A stretch of DNA of 64,000 nt, from NCBI RefSeq assembly GCF_900497805.2, contig NW_020954569.1, positions 20,618,774 through 20,682,773 of the forward strand, written 5' to 3'. The notes under the pieces were generated by a model. It was given only the letters and a program-made list of their open reading frames with translations, was not told the DNA's origin and did not search any database. The position numbers and the translations under genes were made by a program. Of this stretch, positions 48,250-59,064 are shown piece by piece; position 1 is the first letter of the stretch, and the number at the start of each line of letters is the position of its first letter. Origin of the DNA: Vombatus ursinus (Eukaryota; Chordata; Mammalia; Diprotodontia; Vombatidae).

Positions 48250-48790
48250 TTTTGAGGTTTGTATTTGAACTGTGAGAAACCATCAGTCAGTCTGTGAAAT
48301 ATACGGAACTTTTAATGAACTTTTTTTTCACCTGTGGAATGGGTCAGTGACTCAATTGTCAGTCCTTCATCCATTTATTTTTTTTTCTTATATGAGTTTT
48401 TAGGGAAATCTCTTTTCAGCAGTCATGGATATCATTGATTAGGTCCTATAATGTTCTGAGACTTGATAGAATCAGTACAATGTCATCTGCAAAGAGTATC
48501 CTCCCAGGTGTCTCTCCATTAGGGAATCCTTCTTCCTTAAGGGACTTTGAGCTAGACATTCTCCATAACTGTGGCAAACACTTCAGATATGTTTATATCT
48601 CCCTAAATTACTATTTCCTTGATATTAATATGGTTATTGAGCATCTCTCTAATTGTATTTATAAATTAATCTTGTGTAATATTAACTTATCTCCGAGAGC
48701 CTGCTTATTGGAGATCTTACTCTTTTTTCAGATTATACATTTCCTTAGTGATATCTGTTATGTCACTTCCTGAATGAAGGTCATCATTGG
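48250..48790 (-). repeat. RTE LINE reverse-transcriptase fragment, copy 1
   Basis: On the minus strand the catalytic RT motif reads FADDIVL (48473-48493), preceded by 'FPNGETPGRI' in another register and followed by a stretch resembling 'LINDIHDxxKEIxLK'. Frames are broken by stops and shifts. It is a dead fragment of the RT core. It lies directly against copy 2 in the same orientation. Confidence 0.7.
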
Positions 48791-49335
48791 AAATTTAATG
48801 TAAGAGAATTTCTATTAGCATGAATTTTACCATCCCCCTTTCACTTACCCACAACATTGATTCCTCAGAGATTGTGGTGTTAACCAGATTCACAACTATG
48901 AAGCATTGCTGAGAGTGTATTTTTTATTTGAAAAGCTGTGTCTTTGTGTTGTGGATTACTTTAAGATTGTTAAGAATACTACAGTTTTCCAAATCTAGCT
49001 TATTCCCTTCCTTCCATTCAATCTGGGGCCAGTTTCTTGTTCATTTGCAATGGACAGTATATAAACTCTGTGAGACTAGCTCAATATACAATCACTTAAC
49101 TACATACCATTGTCTGGGTAATAAATATTTCTCATCCTTTAGTTTTTCCTGTGTGAATTGTTAGGCCAATCTCTTTGGAATAATCATGTATTTCATTGAG
49201 CAGACCCTGTTATATTGTGTCTGTCCTGCAATCAGCATAGTATCATCAACAAAACATCGTGAAGAACTCATCTTTTATAGGGAATATTCTGTTCTACTTG
49301 CACATTATGCAAGTTGTCCTACATGCCAATGCTGA
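48790..49335 (-). repeat. RTE LINE reverse-transcriptase fragment, copy 2
   Basis: The RT motif is degraded to FVDDTML (49233-49253). Then come 'EIHDYSKEIGLTIHTGKTK', a 'QMNKELAPDLN' stretch, and further downstream an 'LSAMLHSCESG' block (family usually CESW). These follow RTE ORF order from the RT core to the C-terminal region on the minus strand, with broken frames. The motif repeats copy 1 about 760 bp away. Confidence 0.7.
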
Positions 49336-49339
49336 ACAG

Positions 49340-50940
49340 CTAATGTAACTTGCATAACAATATGTAAAAGATATTTGTTCAACAAACTTATAACAACATG
49401 TTAAACAGATTCAAATCTTAAGATATTCCATAAATTCCATTCTTACATGGTTCAACCAACACAGAAGCATATTTTCATCTGCATATTCTTTCATCACTTA
49501 ATATAATAATAGCTACTGGGATTACATGGGGAAAATGTCTACAAACTTTACTATTCTATTTAATCCAATATACTTTTTCTTTCACAATGATTTACTGTAG
49601 AATGAGTACTGAAATATAAGTAAATAACATAATCTCATTCCGGTAATAGTTTTTTTGTGTATTTTTCACAATACTTCCCTAGAGAGCCAATTAAAGAATC
49701 GTTTGCATATGTACTTGGACTTTCTTTTTTTTTTTTTTGCACTTAGTAAGAGGGAATTGGTAGAATGCTTGGGAAATAGAGGTTTTGCCACCTGATATCC
49801 CTGCCTGCCAAAATACAAACATCTGGACAATGTGAAAAGAATATATATCCAATTCATGTGTTGTCCATATCACAATCAAGGCATTTAAATGGATACGCTA
49901 TCTTGAGAAAAATGCCTTTTAAAATATGTAACTGTAAAACAAACAAGAAAACAAACAAAAACAATCTGAACATTTTAACAAAAGTATAAGCCTTCAGAAA
50001 AAAATACCATTACTTAAACATACCATGCAGCTGACTTGCCAGATAACATCTAAAGGAATATTACAGTTTAGCAACAACCAAGCATAGTTCACTCAGCCAA
50101 AATGCTCCTAGAAATTGGCGTGGATGAATACATTGTACCTGATTTTCCATATTACTATTATTTTTTTACACATTTTTTTGAAAGACACAGACCTACAATT
50201 GTTAAGACTGATTGTATCATAATGTATTTATCATAATACCCTATCATAATGTATTTATAGATGTAAGTAAACATTATCTAAGAAAATATGCTAATTTGTG
50301 GGTGTTTTCTCCCCAAACTCTAATGCCCTTCAAAATGTAAAGCATTTACCTAAGAGGAGGAATTATTGGTAAGTAAGAAAAACCATAAGCATGCAAAAAA
50401 AAGAAAAGACTGTGAAAAAAAAGTGAAACAAATACTGTAGTGTATTCCTACATACCAGAGATTTATTTTTAAGGTTTTTTTAAGACATTATTTTCTCAAA
50501 AATGCCAAATTTAAAGTATCTCAAGTAGAATAAAATTCAATTATCAAAAATATAATGTTCTATTCACTTAATAATATATTAAAAAAACGCACCTACTCGC
50601 AAAATTTAACCAAACTTTCCTGTCCATGAAAATAAGCCTCATATAGTTATCTAAAGGAAACATGCTAATTAAGGATAATTGTGTTCCTTGCCTTTTAAAT
50701 TTGGGCATGTGAGTGTTTCCATCTGTGTTTCTAACACCTTTATTGACATACACCTATCTCTGTTTAAGAAATAGAAAAAAATTAGATAAATGGATATATG
50801 ATCTCACAAACCTTTGCACAGGCTTTCTTCCATGTTTGAAATGTGCTCTGTCCTTAATTCCAAATCATAGAATCCTTAGTTTCTTTCAAAATCTGATCCA
50901 GTGCCACATTCTACAAGAAGGAGGCCTCAGCTGCTAAGAT
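49340..50940. other. unassigned AT-rich DNA
   Basis: About 1.6 kb. A short imperfect duplication (tcataatgtattta, twice) lies at 50216-50260. No gene or named repeat was recognised. Confidence 0.4.
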
Positions 50941-50947
50941 AATGGAA

Positions 50948-51300
50948 AGGAACAAGGATTTATTAAGTGCCAAACATAGTACTTGAGGCCTTATAAATGT
51001 TATCTCACTTGATCCTTGTATCTCATTTTTACATATGATCTATTTAGTTATATGCGTAATGTCTATCCTAATAGAATGTGTGTTCCATAAAGTCATCAAG
51101 TTAACAAGTATTTACTAGCTATGAATATTTGCCAGTATACCTGTTAAGTGCTAGGGATACAGAGAAAGAGGGGAAATTAAAAACAAATAAAAACAAACAA
51201 ACAAAGAAACAAAAAAGCCACTGGTCTCAAGGAGCTCATGACAGATTGAGGTAGACAGCAGGCAAACAACTATGTACAAGGTCAGAGACTGTTTCATTAT
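50948..51300 (+). repeat. two 5' ends of the uncertain dispersed repeat in tandem
   Basis: 'ggatttattaagtgccaaac' (50957) and 'caagtatttactagctatg' (51105) each start a copy. The second continues 'gtgctagggatacagagaaag', 'tctcaaggagctcatgacag' and 'caggcaaacaactatgtac'. The HAL1-type element inserted just downstream. Confidence 0.5.
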
Positions 51301-52246
51301 ATTTTGCAGACATATATATGCTACTTAGTAAATGTGTCTCAGCTAAATAATTATCACAGAAGGGGGCAGAGCTGAGATGGTAGAGGGAAAGCAGTGACTT
51401 GCTTGAGCTCTCTCCCCAAACCCCTCCAAATACCTATAAAAAATGGCTCTAAACAAATTCTAAAGCAGCAGAACCCACAAAAAGACAGAGTGAAACAAAT
51501 TTCCAGCCAAAGACAGCCTGGATGGTTGATCAGAAGGGGAGAGGAGTGCAGTTTGGCGTGGGCACACAGGCCACAGCGACCCTGGAGCAGGCCTCAGAGG
51601 ACTGAATCGCAGGCAGCTGTGGTGGTTTCCAGACTTCTCAACCCAGGAACACCAAAGGCAACTTGGAAGGTCAGTGGGAAAAGTCTGTGACTGTGGTGAG
51701 AGAGGAGTTAGGTCTCAGCCTCAAGTCTCCAGCGTGGGGCCGTGGCTGCCTCCTGACCTTCCAGCCCACAGACTGAGGGGGATTTAATTGGCTGATCAGA
51801 GGGGGATTGCAGGAATCTCTTTGCCAGTGCTGAGGCAGGAATCTCTTGCTCTACCAGTGCTTGGATCTGGGTCACAGTTCTGAGGGGTGGTCCTGGGGCT
51901 AGGAGGAGCCCTGGTGTGGTGAAGCTTGTTGTGGTGGTGGAGAGGAAACACCTCGCCCCTTATCATACCACCTTGGAAGAACTGAAAATTTTCAGGTCCG
52001 TAGAAGTATCTCTGAAAACAGCTATACAAACCCCCGAAGCTTGGAACAGTACATTCTCCACATTAGAAGCAGACTTTTACCTTAACAAAGAATTTAAAAC
52101 TCAAGTAATTTGCCAGGATCATAAGTAAGCAGCACAAAAAGGGTCAGACTATATTATCTTACTTTGGTGACAAAGAAGATCAAAACATACAACCAGAAGA
52201 AGACAACGAAGCCAAAACTCCTACATCCAAAGCCTCCAAGAAGAAT

Positions 52247-53165
52247 ATGAATCAGTCCCAGGCCTTAGAAGAGCTCATAAAGGATTTTGAGAAGCAAGTA
52301 AGAGAAGTAGAGGAAAACCTGAGAGTGATGCAAGAAAATCATGAAAAACAAGTCAACAGTTTGCTAAAGGAGACTCAACAAATCCTGATGAAAATAACAC
52401 CTTAAAAAATAGCCTAACCCAAATGGCAAAAGAGGTCCTAAAAGCCAATGAGGAGAAGAAGGCCTTAAAAAGCAAAACTGGCCAAATGGAAAAGGAAGTC
52501 CAGAAGATTACTGAAGAAAATACTTTCTTAAAAATTAGAATAGAGCAATTGGAAGCTAGTAACTTTATGAGAAATCAAGACAATGTAAAACAAATCCAAA
52601 AGAATGAAAAATTAGAAAACAATATGAAATATCTCATTGGAAAAACAACTGACCTGGAAAATAGATGCAGGAGAGAGAATTTAAAAATTATTGGACTATC
52701 TGAAAGGCATGATCAAAAAAAGAGCCTAGATATCATTTTTCAAGAAATTATCAAGGAAAACTGTCCTGATATTTTAGAACCAGAGGGCAAAATAGAAATT
52801 GAAAGAATCCACCGATCTCCTCCTGAAAGACATCCCCGAAGGAAAACTCCTAGGAATATGGTAGCCAAATTTCAGAGTTCCCAGGTTAAGGAGAAAATAT
52901 TACAAGCAACCAGAAAGAAACAATTCAAGTATTGTGGAAACACAATCAGAATAACACAAGATTTAGCTGCTTCTACATTAAGGGACCGCAGGGCATGGAA
53001 TGTAATATTTTGGAGGGCAAAGGAGATAGGATTACAACCAAGAATCACCTACCCAGCAAAACTGAGTATAATCCTGCAGTGGAAAAAAATGGTTATTCAG
53101 TGAAATAGAGGACTTTCAAGCATTCTTGATGAAAAGACCAGAGCTGAATAGAAAATTTGAAGAGG
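52247..53165 (+). pseudogene. L1-type ORF1 (RNA-binding protein of the HAL1 element), disrupted
   Basis: The longest open part is 52423-53103 (226 codons). Residues 1-75 are heptad-rich coiled coil ('EEKKALKSKTGQMEKEVQKI'). An RRM-like domain starts at about residue 84 ('RRENLKIIGLSERHDQKKSL'), and a C-terminal domain includes 'GKIEIERIHRSPPERHPRRK' and 'PRITYPAKLSII'. Homology extends upstream to 52247 ('MNQSQALEELIKDFEKQVRE') and downstream to about 53165 ('FQAFLMKRPELNRKFEE') in other frames, so at least two frame changes are present. In L1 this protein trimerises and coats the element RNA in the cytoplasm. Confidence 0.8.
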
Positions 53166-53299
53166 TAAACAGGAAAGAGAAATCATAAGAGACTTACTAT
53201 GGTTGAACTGTTTACATTCCTGCATGGAAAGATGATATTTGTAACTCACGAGACCTTTGTTAGTATTAGGGTTCTTGGAGGGGAAAAAATTACATGTAC

Positions 53300-53317
53300 G
53301 TATATATAGATATAGAT

Positions 53318-53387
<70 letters not shown>

Positions 53388-53397
53388 NNNNNNNNNN

Positions 53398-53444
<47 letters not shown>
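53300..53444. repeat. (GATA)n microsatellite with a 10-N gap inside the HAL1 3'UTR
   Basis: Near-perfect gata units with ten Ns at 53388-53397, probably a placeholder of unknown true length. The repeat expanded inside the inserted element. Confidence 0.97.
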
Positions 53445-53922
53445 GGCACAGGGGGAGTTGAAAATGAAGGGGTCCTATCTGGAGAATAAAATTAAGGGGT
53501 GAAAGAGAATTATACTAGGAGGAGAAGAAAGGGAGAGGTAGAACAGGGTAAATTATCTCACAAGAAAAGAAAAGGTTCTTACAGTGGAGGGGAAATGGGG
53601 GAAGGTGGGAATGAGTGAATGTTATTCTCATTGGATTTGACTTAAGGAGGGAATAACATACACACTCAATTCCTATAGGAAAATGGGGGGAGGGGACAAG
53701 AGAGTAGTGGGATAATAGAGAAGAGGGCAGATTGGGAAAGGGGGTAATCAGAAGCAAATACTTCTGAGGAGGGACAAGGTCAAAAGAAAGAATAGAATAA
53801 ATGAGGGGGGTGGGATAGGATTAAGGGAAATAGAGTTTGTTTTTCACAGCATGTCTACTACGGAAGTGTTTTGCATAACTGCACATATATAACCTATATT
53901 TAGTTGCTTGCCTTATCAATGA

Positions 53923-53938
53923 GGGTGGGTGGGGAGGG
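53923..53938 (+). other. G-quadruplex-capable tract, 3' module 1
   Basis: gggtgggtggggaggg: four G-runs with one-base loops, followed by 'aaaatttggaacccaaag'. This is the same arrangement as on the minus strand at 24830-24845. Confidence 0.8.
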
Positions 53939-54149
53939 AAGAAGGCAGAAAATTTGGAACCCAAAGTTTTAAAAACATATATTTAAAAAAATGTTTCCAC
54001 ATGCAACTGGGAAATAAGAAATATAGGAAATGGGCTACAGAAATCCATCCTGCCCTACAGGAAATTTGAAGGAGAAGGGAATAAGAGAAGGGGGGGAGAT
54101 AGAAGGGAAGCAGACTAGGGGGAGTGGTATTCAAAATGCATGCCGTCTT

Positions 54150-54175
54150 GGGTTGGGGGGAGGGGCGAGATGGGG
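54150..54175 (+). other. G-quadruplex-capable tract, 3' module 2
   Basis: G-runs at 54150-54152, 54155-54160, 54162-54165 and 54172-54175 are followed by 'aaaatttggaactcaaaat' and then the A-rich end. It repeats the arrangement of module 1. Confidence 0.75.
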
Positions 54176-54237
54176 TGAAAATTTGGAACTCAAAATCTTG
54201 TGGAAGTAAATGTTGAAAACAAAAAAAAAATAAAAAT

Positions 54238-54349
54238 TACCATAAAAAAAGAAATTACTGTGACCAAAAATTGTCCTACATTCTCTGAGCTTAGTTGAGT
54301 TGGTCCTTGAATCAAAGAAAAAGTCTATCGATAAAAAAAAAATTAAAAA
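54238..54349 (+). other. candidate 3' transduction of the HAL1 insertion
   Basis: After the element's own A-rich end (54218-54237) come about 100 bp unrelated to L1, then a second A-rich end (54331-54349), and only then the target duplication. That is the structure expected when transcription reads through the first polyadenylation signal and the extra sequence is copied along. Confidence 0.6.
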
Positions 54350-54459
54350 AAATAATTATCACAGAAATAGGAAGCAGAGCTGGTCATTTAAGTGTTTTGT
54401 TTCCATCATATTATGGACCTTTGCCATTGATATAACAAATTCTTAAAGAATTTAATAAT

Positions 54460-54672
54460 AACAATTCAAATTTATATAGCTCTTTACATTCTCTTCAATC
54501 TTAACAACCCTAGTAGTATCCCCATTTTACAAGTGGGGAAAGTGAGTGTAAGAGACATTAAGTGGCTTTCCTAGTGTTGTAATGCTAATAAGTATCTGAT
54601 GTGGGATTTCAATAAAGTCTTCATGACTTTAAGTCCAGTCTTCTATCTAGTGCTCCATATTGCCCCTTTTTT
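54460..54672 (-). repeat. MIR, antisense, nearly full length
   Basis: 'caaatttatatagctctttac', 'ccattttacaagtggggaaag', 'aagagacattaagtggctttc' and 'tctagtgctccatattgcccc' follow the antisense MIR/SINE order. Confidence 0.78.
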
Positions 54673-54724
54673 GAAATATCTCTATACCTGTTAACGTACA
54701 TCTAAAATAAAGTGAATCAAATAA

Positions 54725-55010
54725 TTAATTAATTATAAATATTATTAAGAACTTACACCATCTTAGGCACTACTCTAAGTTCTGTTGATACTTCCCCCCA
54801 CCATGGGGTAAAGGACAGTCCTTGCCTTCAAGGAACTTTCATTCTAATAAGAAAAATAATATATAGGGGAATGGTGAACAGAGAAGTAAATTTTGTTTTA
54901 GGGAGATAAAAAGGGAGTGGGACTGGCCTTCAGTGTCAGGCAGTTGGTGAAATGGCCAGGATGGATAGGTGGGTAGTATGTGAAGCTAAAGGAAGCATGG
55001 AATGGCATCT
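54725..55010 (+). repeat. copy of the uncertain dispersed repeat
   Basis: 'attaagaacttacaccatct', 'taggcactactctaagttc', 'ccttgccttcaaggaactttc' and 'ggcagttggtgaaatggcc' run in family order. Confidence 0.45.
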
Positions 55011-55011
55011 A

Positions 55012-56595
55012 GGTACAGCCCTTTGATGTAATAGAGCAGAGAGGCTAGTTTACAAATATCCAGCATAGTTGGGTCAGAGGGTGATTGTTCAAAAAAAAAA
55101 GAGTGGTTCAATTTTTACAATAACTGGGAGCATGACTTTTAGAAGGCATTGGAGTGGGATAAGAGATACCAGAAGAGATAGTCAGGCTGATAGACAAACA
55201 TATACTACAAATACTCTCATTTCAGTCATGCCATACTATAGTGAGCACATATTATATGATAGCGTATATAACTTTAACTTCTCTGAACCTCTTCAACCAT
55301 AAATAGAGGATTTTCTAATTGGATTATATGATCTTTAAGATATCTTCAAGTTATCAATTCAATTTTTGAATCCATTCATGGAGATTGCACTTTTTCTTCA
55401 CTTTGGTAGATTTTTCATGAGCTGTAATTGGTAGAAACATTCATCATCAGTTGTTAACCTTCTGGTGATGAGCCTCTCAAAACTTACCAGGTTTTATGAT
55501 TAGATGACAGACTTCCCATCTACAACTGCTCCTGCACTCAAAGGCTTTCAAAATTAGAGGGACCTATCACAACTCGTACTCTTCTGGTAAAACCTTCAAG
55601 AATCAAGGTCACCTTCATGACACAGCAAGATCTCAGAGGAAGATGTGTGTGTGTGTGTGTGTATACGTATATATATATATATATATATGATATACATATA
55701 CACATACATATGCACATTAGGGACACCCATTGGACTACTAGCTTGCTTATTTAAAGGGATGGAATCATTCTAGAATTATAGGTGAAATGATCCTTATAAT
55801 TCCCCAATACTCATCCCTCAGTTCTAATGGAATACCTGTTGAGGTATAAATAAATGTGTTTTTAGAAAATATACTATTTCTGCTTGAGATGTTTCAAGTG
55901 TTATTGAGTGCGTTCCCAAGGGTCTTGTGAGCCTGGTATTTCCACATTTATTCACTCTGATACTCTACAGTTAGCACTTTTTTAGTGCAGAAGACCATAA
56001 AACTCTTTGTGCCCTACAGGCTCAAGAGATTTGTTTCTTTCTTACAGAAAAATAAATAGATTTTTCTAACTACCTACATTTTGCTTAAAGTTTGATTTAA
56101 AAACCTTAGCATGATGAATTTGAAAATTTCTTTCAGATATCTATTAATTTATCTCCTTTATCATCATAAGTTTACATTTTCTCTCTTACCTTTGGAATAC
56201 AAGGGGAAAAATAAATTTTACCTTCTGTGAAAGTATTTTAGAAAAAAATACTAATATTAATAGTCTTTAAAGATAATAAACAAAAATATATATTGTTCCA
56301 CCTTAAAATGACATTTCCAATATATAATTTAACAAAGTTGATTATAAATAATGTCATGCTTTAGTCATACACATTTTTCACAGTAATGATAAGCTAAATA
56401 TTGAAGGGCCTATAAGAAAAGCATATTATTTTATTCATTTTTAATCAGTAATATAATTTATTTATGATCCAGTATGTAAAATATTAGTGTTGTTATTTTT
56501 CTACAAATGTATTCCCTTTATTCTACCATTTTTTTTGTTTTAATTTTCTTCCCTGGCTCCTTTTTCTTCTCCTATACTAAAAGAATGCATGTCCT
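55012..56595. other. unassigned AT-rich DNA with a (TG)n(TA)n microsatellite
   Basis: The dinucleotide run lies at 55644-55690. 55430-55640 may be an old antisense retroelement, but I could not place it. The 55069-55302 frame has no recognisable domain. Confidence 0.35.
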
Positions 56596-56599
56596 TTAA

Positions 56600-57200
56600 G
56601 GCACTATTCTTGGCCCTCTGTTGTTGTTCCATTCTCAACCATTGATGAGTTCATTTACTTGCATAATTTCAACAATTACCTCTATTGACTGATACTTTGA
56701 TGAAGTTTTTATACAGTATACTGTATTATCAATACTGATTGGATATATCTTTGTTTTCATTGGTATATTTCCATATTATGCATTGTGATGCTCTATGTTT
56801 TCTAGTTCTGTGTGATTCTTATCAATCTCTCATTTTTTTTATTCTTCATGGATAATTGATCAGTAGAATAGTCTGGGTTCTCTTAATATACTTGGGACAC
56901 AAGTATATCATTAGGGCAATCTATTGACTTTCATTCTTGCTACCTTCTGGTACTTTCTGGTAATATATGTCCTCAGTGGTGTCATTTATAACAACACTGA
57001 TAAAATGTCATAGTCTACAAAGTCCAATGTGCATGATTACATACCTTTAAATTACTTATAATTCTAATTCTTCTGAAATTGTTTTTATTCCCTACCACTA
57101 TAACATTGCATGGATAGGATTGCTATTAAAGAGATGATCATTTGTGGTCATTAAGCAGTTTGAAAACACTGTCATTTCTCAAATGTAATCTAGCCCAATC
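56600..57200 (-). repeat. RTE LINE fragment (region before the RT core)
   Basis: On the minus strand short blocks read like the linker between endonuclease and reverse transcriptase of RTE: 'NDTTEDIYYQKVPEGSKNES', then a Lys/Arg-rich 'KRTQTILLINYP' and 'KKMRD' pattern. It is heavily broken, and the assignment rests on general similarity. Confidence 0.4.
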
Positions 57201-57247
57201 TATAACACCTATGTAATTATAACCACTAGCCCATATGCAGGGCCTGT

Positions 57248-57430
57248 AACCCCTTTTCCTCCTGCCTCCTCCTCTTTCTCCTCCTCATTCCCCTTTTCCT
57301 CTTCCTCTTCCTCCTACTCTTTCTCCTTTTTCCTCCTTCTCCTCCTCATCCTTGTCCTCCTCCTTCTCTTCTTCCTTGTCCTTGTCCTCCTCTTCTTCTT
57401 TCTCTTCTTCTTCTTTCCCCCTCTTCATTC
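57248..57430. repeat. polypyrimidine (CTC/CTT)n tract
   Basis: About 180 bp of nearly pure C/T on the plus strand with mixed cctc, cttc and ctcctt units. Such homopurine/homopyrimidine tracts can form triplex DNA. Confidence 0.95.
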
Positions 57431-57434
57431 TTTT

Positions 57435-58955
57435 TTCCCTATCATCTGCCTATTCAGACTAAATCAACAGGCTGATAGTTTTACCATTTATGATTCACTG
57501 TTATATTCAAAGCTGAATGTTAAGCTATTTTTTTCAGCATTGCTGCATATTTTACTTTGCATGCTTAGCCAAAAGCAAGAGTTTTCTTCAATTAATACAA
57601 TCCGAATAAATAAGAGAAGCATTCAAGGAACCTTCCTCTCAATAGAGAATCCTGATTTTCCTTTGTAAGCTGCCCAAGGCAACTTCTACGGTAATGGAAA
57701 ATCTTGGGTTACTGCTTTCCTGTTTTACACCAATGGATCATTGAATAAAAGTATTAATGTGGTAACATCCATTATATCACAAATGCATGGGAGCTAGCTT
57801 TTTTGAAAGTAGAATTTAGAGTTTCATTTGGTTCTACCAAATCAAATGCTCCTTTTAAATAAATCAATATGGAATAAACAGAAGAAGAGTTTCAGTTTTC
57901 TACCCTCCTCAATCAACTGTGGGACTGAAAAGATATGGTCTACTATAGGAAAGAGTCTGAAAAACTGTCTATTTCCTGGGTCTCATGCTTACAGCAAGTA
58001 CTTGTTCACTGAATGCATAGACCATTCTCATAATGGTTTTATAGAAATAAGAAAGCAAACATATGATTTAATAGATGTTTACATCTTCTTAATGACTTTT
58101 TTGTTTATTTCTGCAAAAGATTCATGTGAACTTTTTAATTCTTTTGGACTTTTCATCTCTGGGTAGAAATAAAACAATATTTGAGCTATTGTTCAAAACA
58201 ATAGCTAATCTCTGCTATCTCATTTTTTTTTCCTATATGTAACATCTATACTGATTCTTAAATGTGTATCTCCGTGTGTCTCCTCACTGTACACTAGAAA
58301 TCTTTACCTGATTTCCAGGCACCTCAGATTTAATACATTCAAAACACATTATATTGCTTAATACCTAGTAGCCTCTACTAAGAGACTTTTTAAAAAAATC
58401 TTTCTGTGTTTTTAAAAGAGAGTGTATTAATTTAATCTCCTTTAGCATTATAAAATAAAAATGTATTACCATCACCAAAACTTTCTAATTAAAACTATTC
58501 TATAAGAAGAACTGATTTTTTTTTCTTTTTTCCACTCAATCTTGGATGCCATTATAATAAATTTTGGCTAAACTTACCCTAAGCAATACTACTTTCTAAT
58601 ATTCTCTAAGGGTATAGTTTCCAAAATAATCAGGGCTATTTTTTTCTCTCTTTGGTAAACTTGATTTGCTTGCTCTATGTCTGCTCTTAGAGAGAAAGCT
58701 TCAAGGTTACCACAGGACTAGGGTCAGACTTTGAAGATTGGGTAAGATTTAGAGGGGTGAAAGTAGAAGGATGAGCATGTAAAAGAGTAGATAACTATAC
58801 CATATTAATCTCTCACTCTTCCTCCCTCCACACCCCACCCTGTCTCTCTCTCCCCTACCTTCCCTCCCTCCTTCATCACTTTTTTGCACTTCTAGTTAGT
58901 ACCACATAGTTTTGTCACAGTTGTTTTCTGATTTTGTGTGTGTGTGTGTGTTTTA
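57435..58955. other. unassigned AT-rich DNA
   Basis: Includes a 112-codon plus-strand frame at 57828-58166 without recognisable domain or splice context, which I do not call a gene. A pyrimidine-rich stretch lies at 58815-58880 and (TG)n at 58936-58951. Confidence 0.4.
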
Positions 58956-58959
58956 TTTT

Positions 58960-59062
58960 TATCCTCAAAGCTCTTAATGATAGGGATCATTTTTCTTCTA
59001 TATCCCATAGAGCCTAGCATAGGACCAAACTTGTAGTAGATACATAATGAATATGTGATTAT
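58960..59062 (+). repeat. L2 LINE 3' tail
   Basis: 'caaagctcttaatgataggg', 'ctatatcccatagagcctagc' and 'agtagatacataatgaatatg' follow the L2 terminus. Confidence 0.6.
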
Positions 59063-59064
59063 GC

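Larger units (their letters stand above)
51362..54349 (+). mobile_element. HAL1-type (ORF1-only) L1 insertion, 2,988 bp, with 17-bp target-site duplication
   Basis: An exact duplication 'aaataattatcacagaa' (51345-51361 and 54350-54366) fixes both ends. The 5' end 'gggggcagagctgagatgg' has the L1 start pattern, so it is 5'-complete. A 5'UTR of about 0.9 kb is followed by ORF1 (about 52247-53165), then a 3'UTR with a (GATA)n run. There is no endonuclease or reverse transcriptase anywhere: the 3'UTR follows ORF1. Two 3' terminal modules occur in tandem (ending about 54018 and 54237), then about 110 bp of other sequence with its own A-rich end. Replication would depend on an L1 ORF2 protein in trans. 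Confidence 0.88.

Noticed and set aside
53246-53449. Ser-Ile-Tyr-Leu repeat frame
   Set aside because: It is a translation of the (GATA)n array with an N gap.
57828-58166. 112-codon frame as a candidate exon
   Set aside because: No recognisable domain, codon bias or splice sites; AT-rich DNA gives frames of this length by chance.
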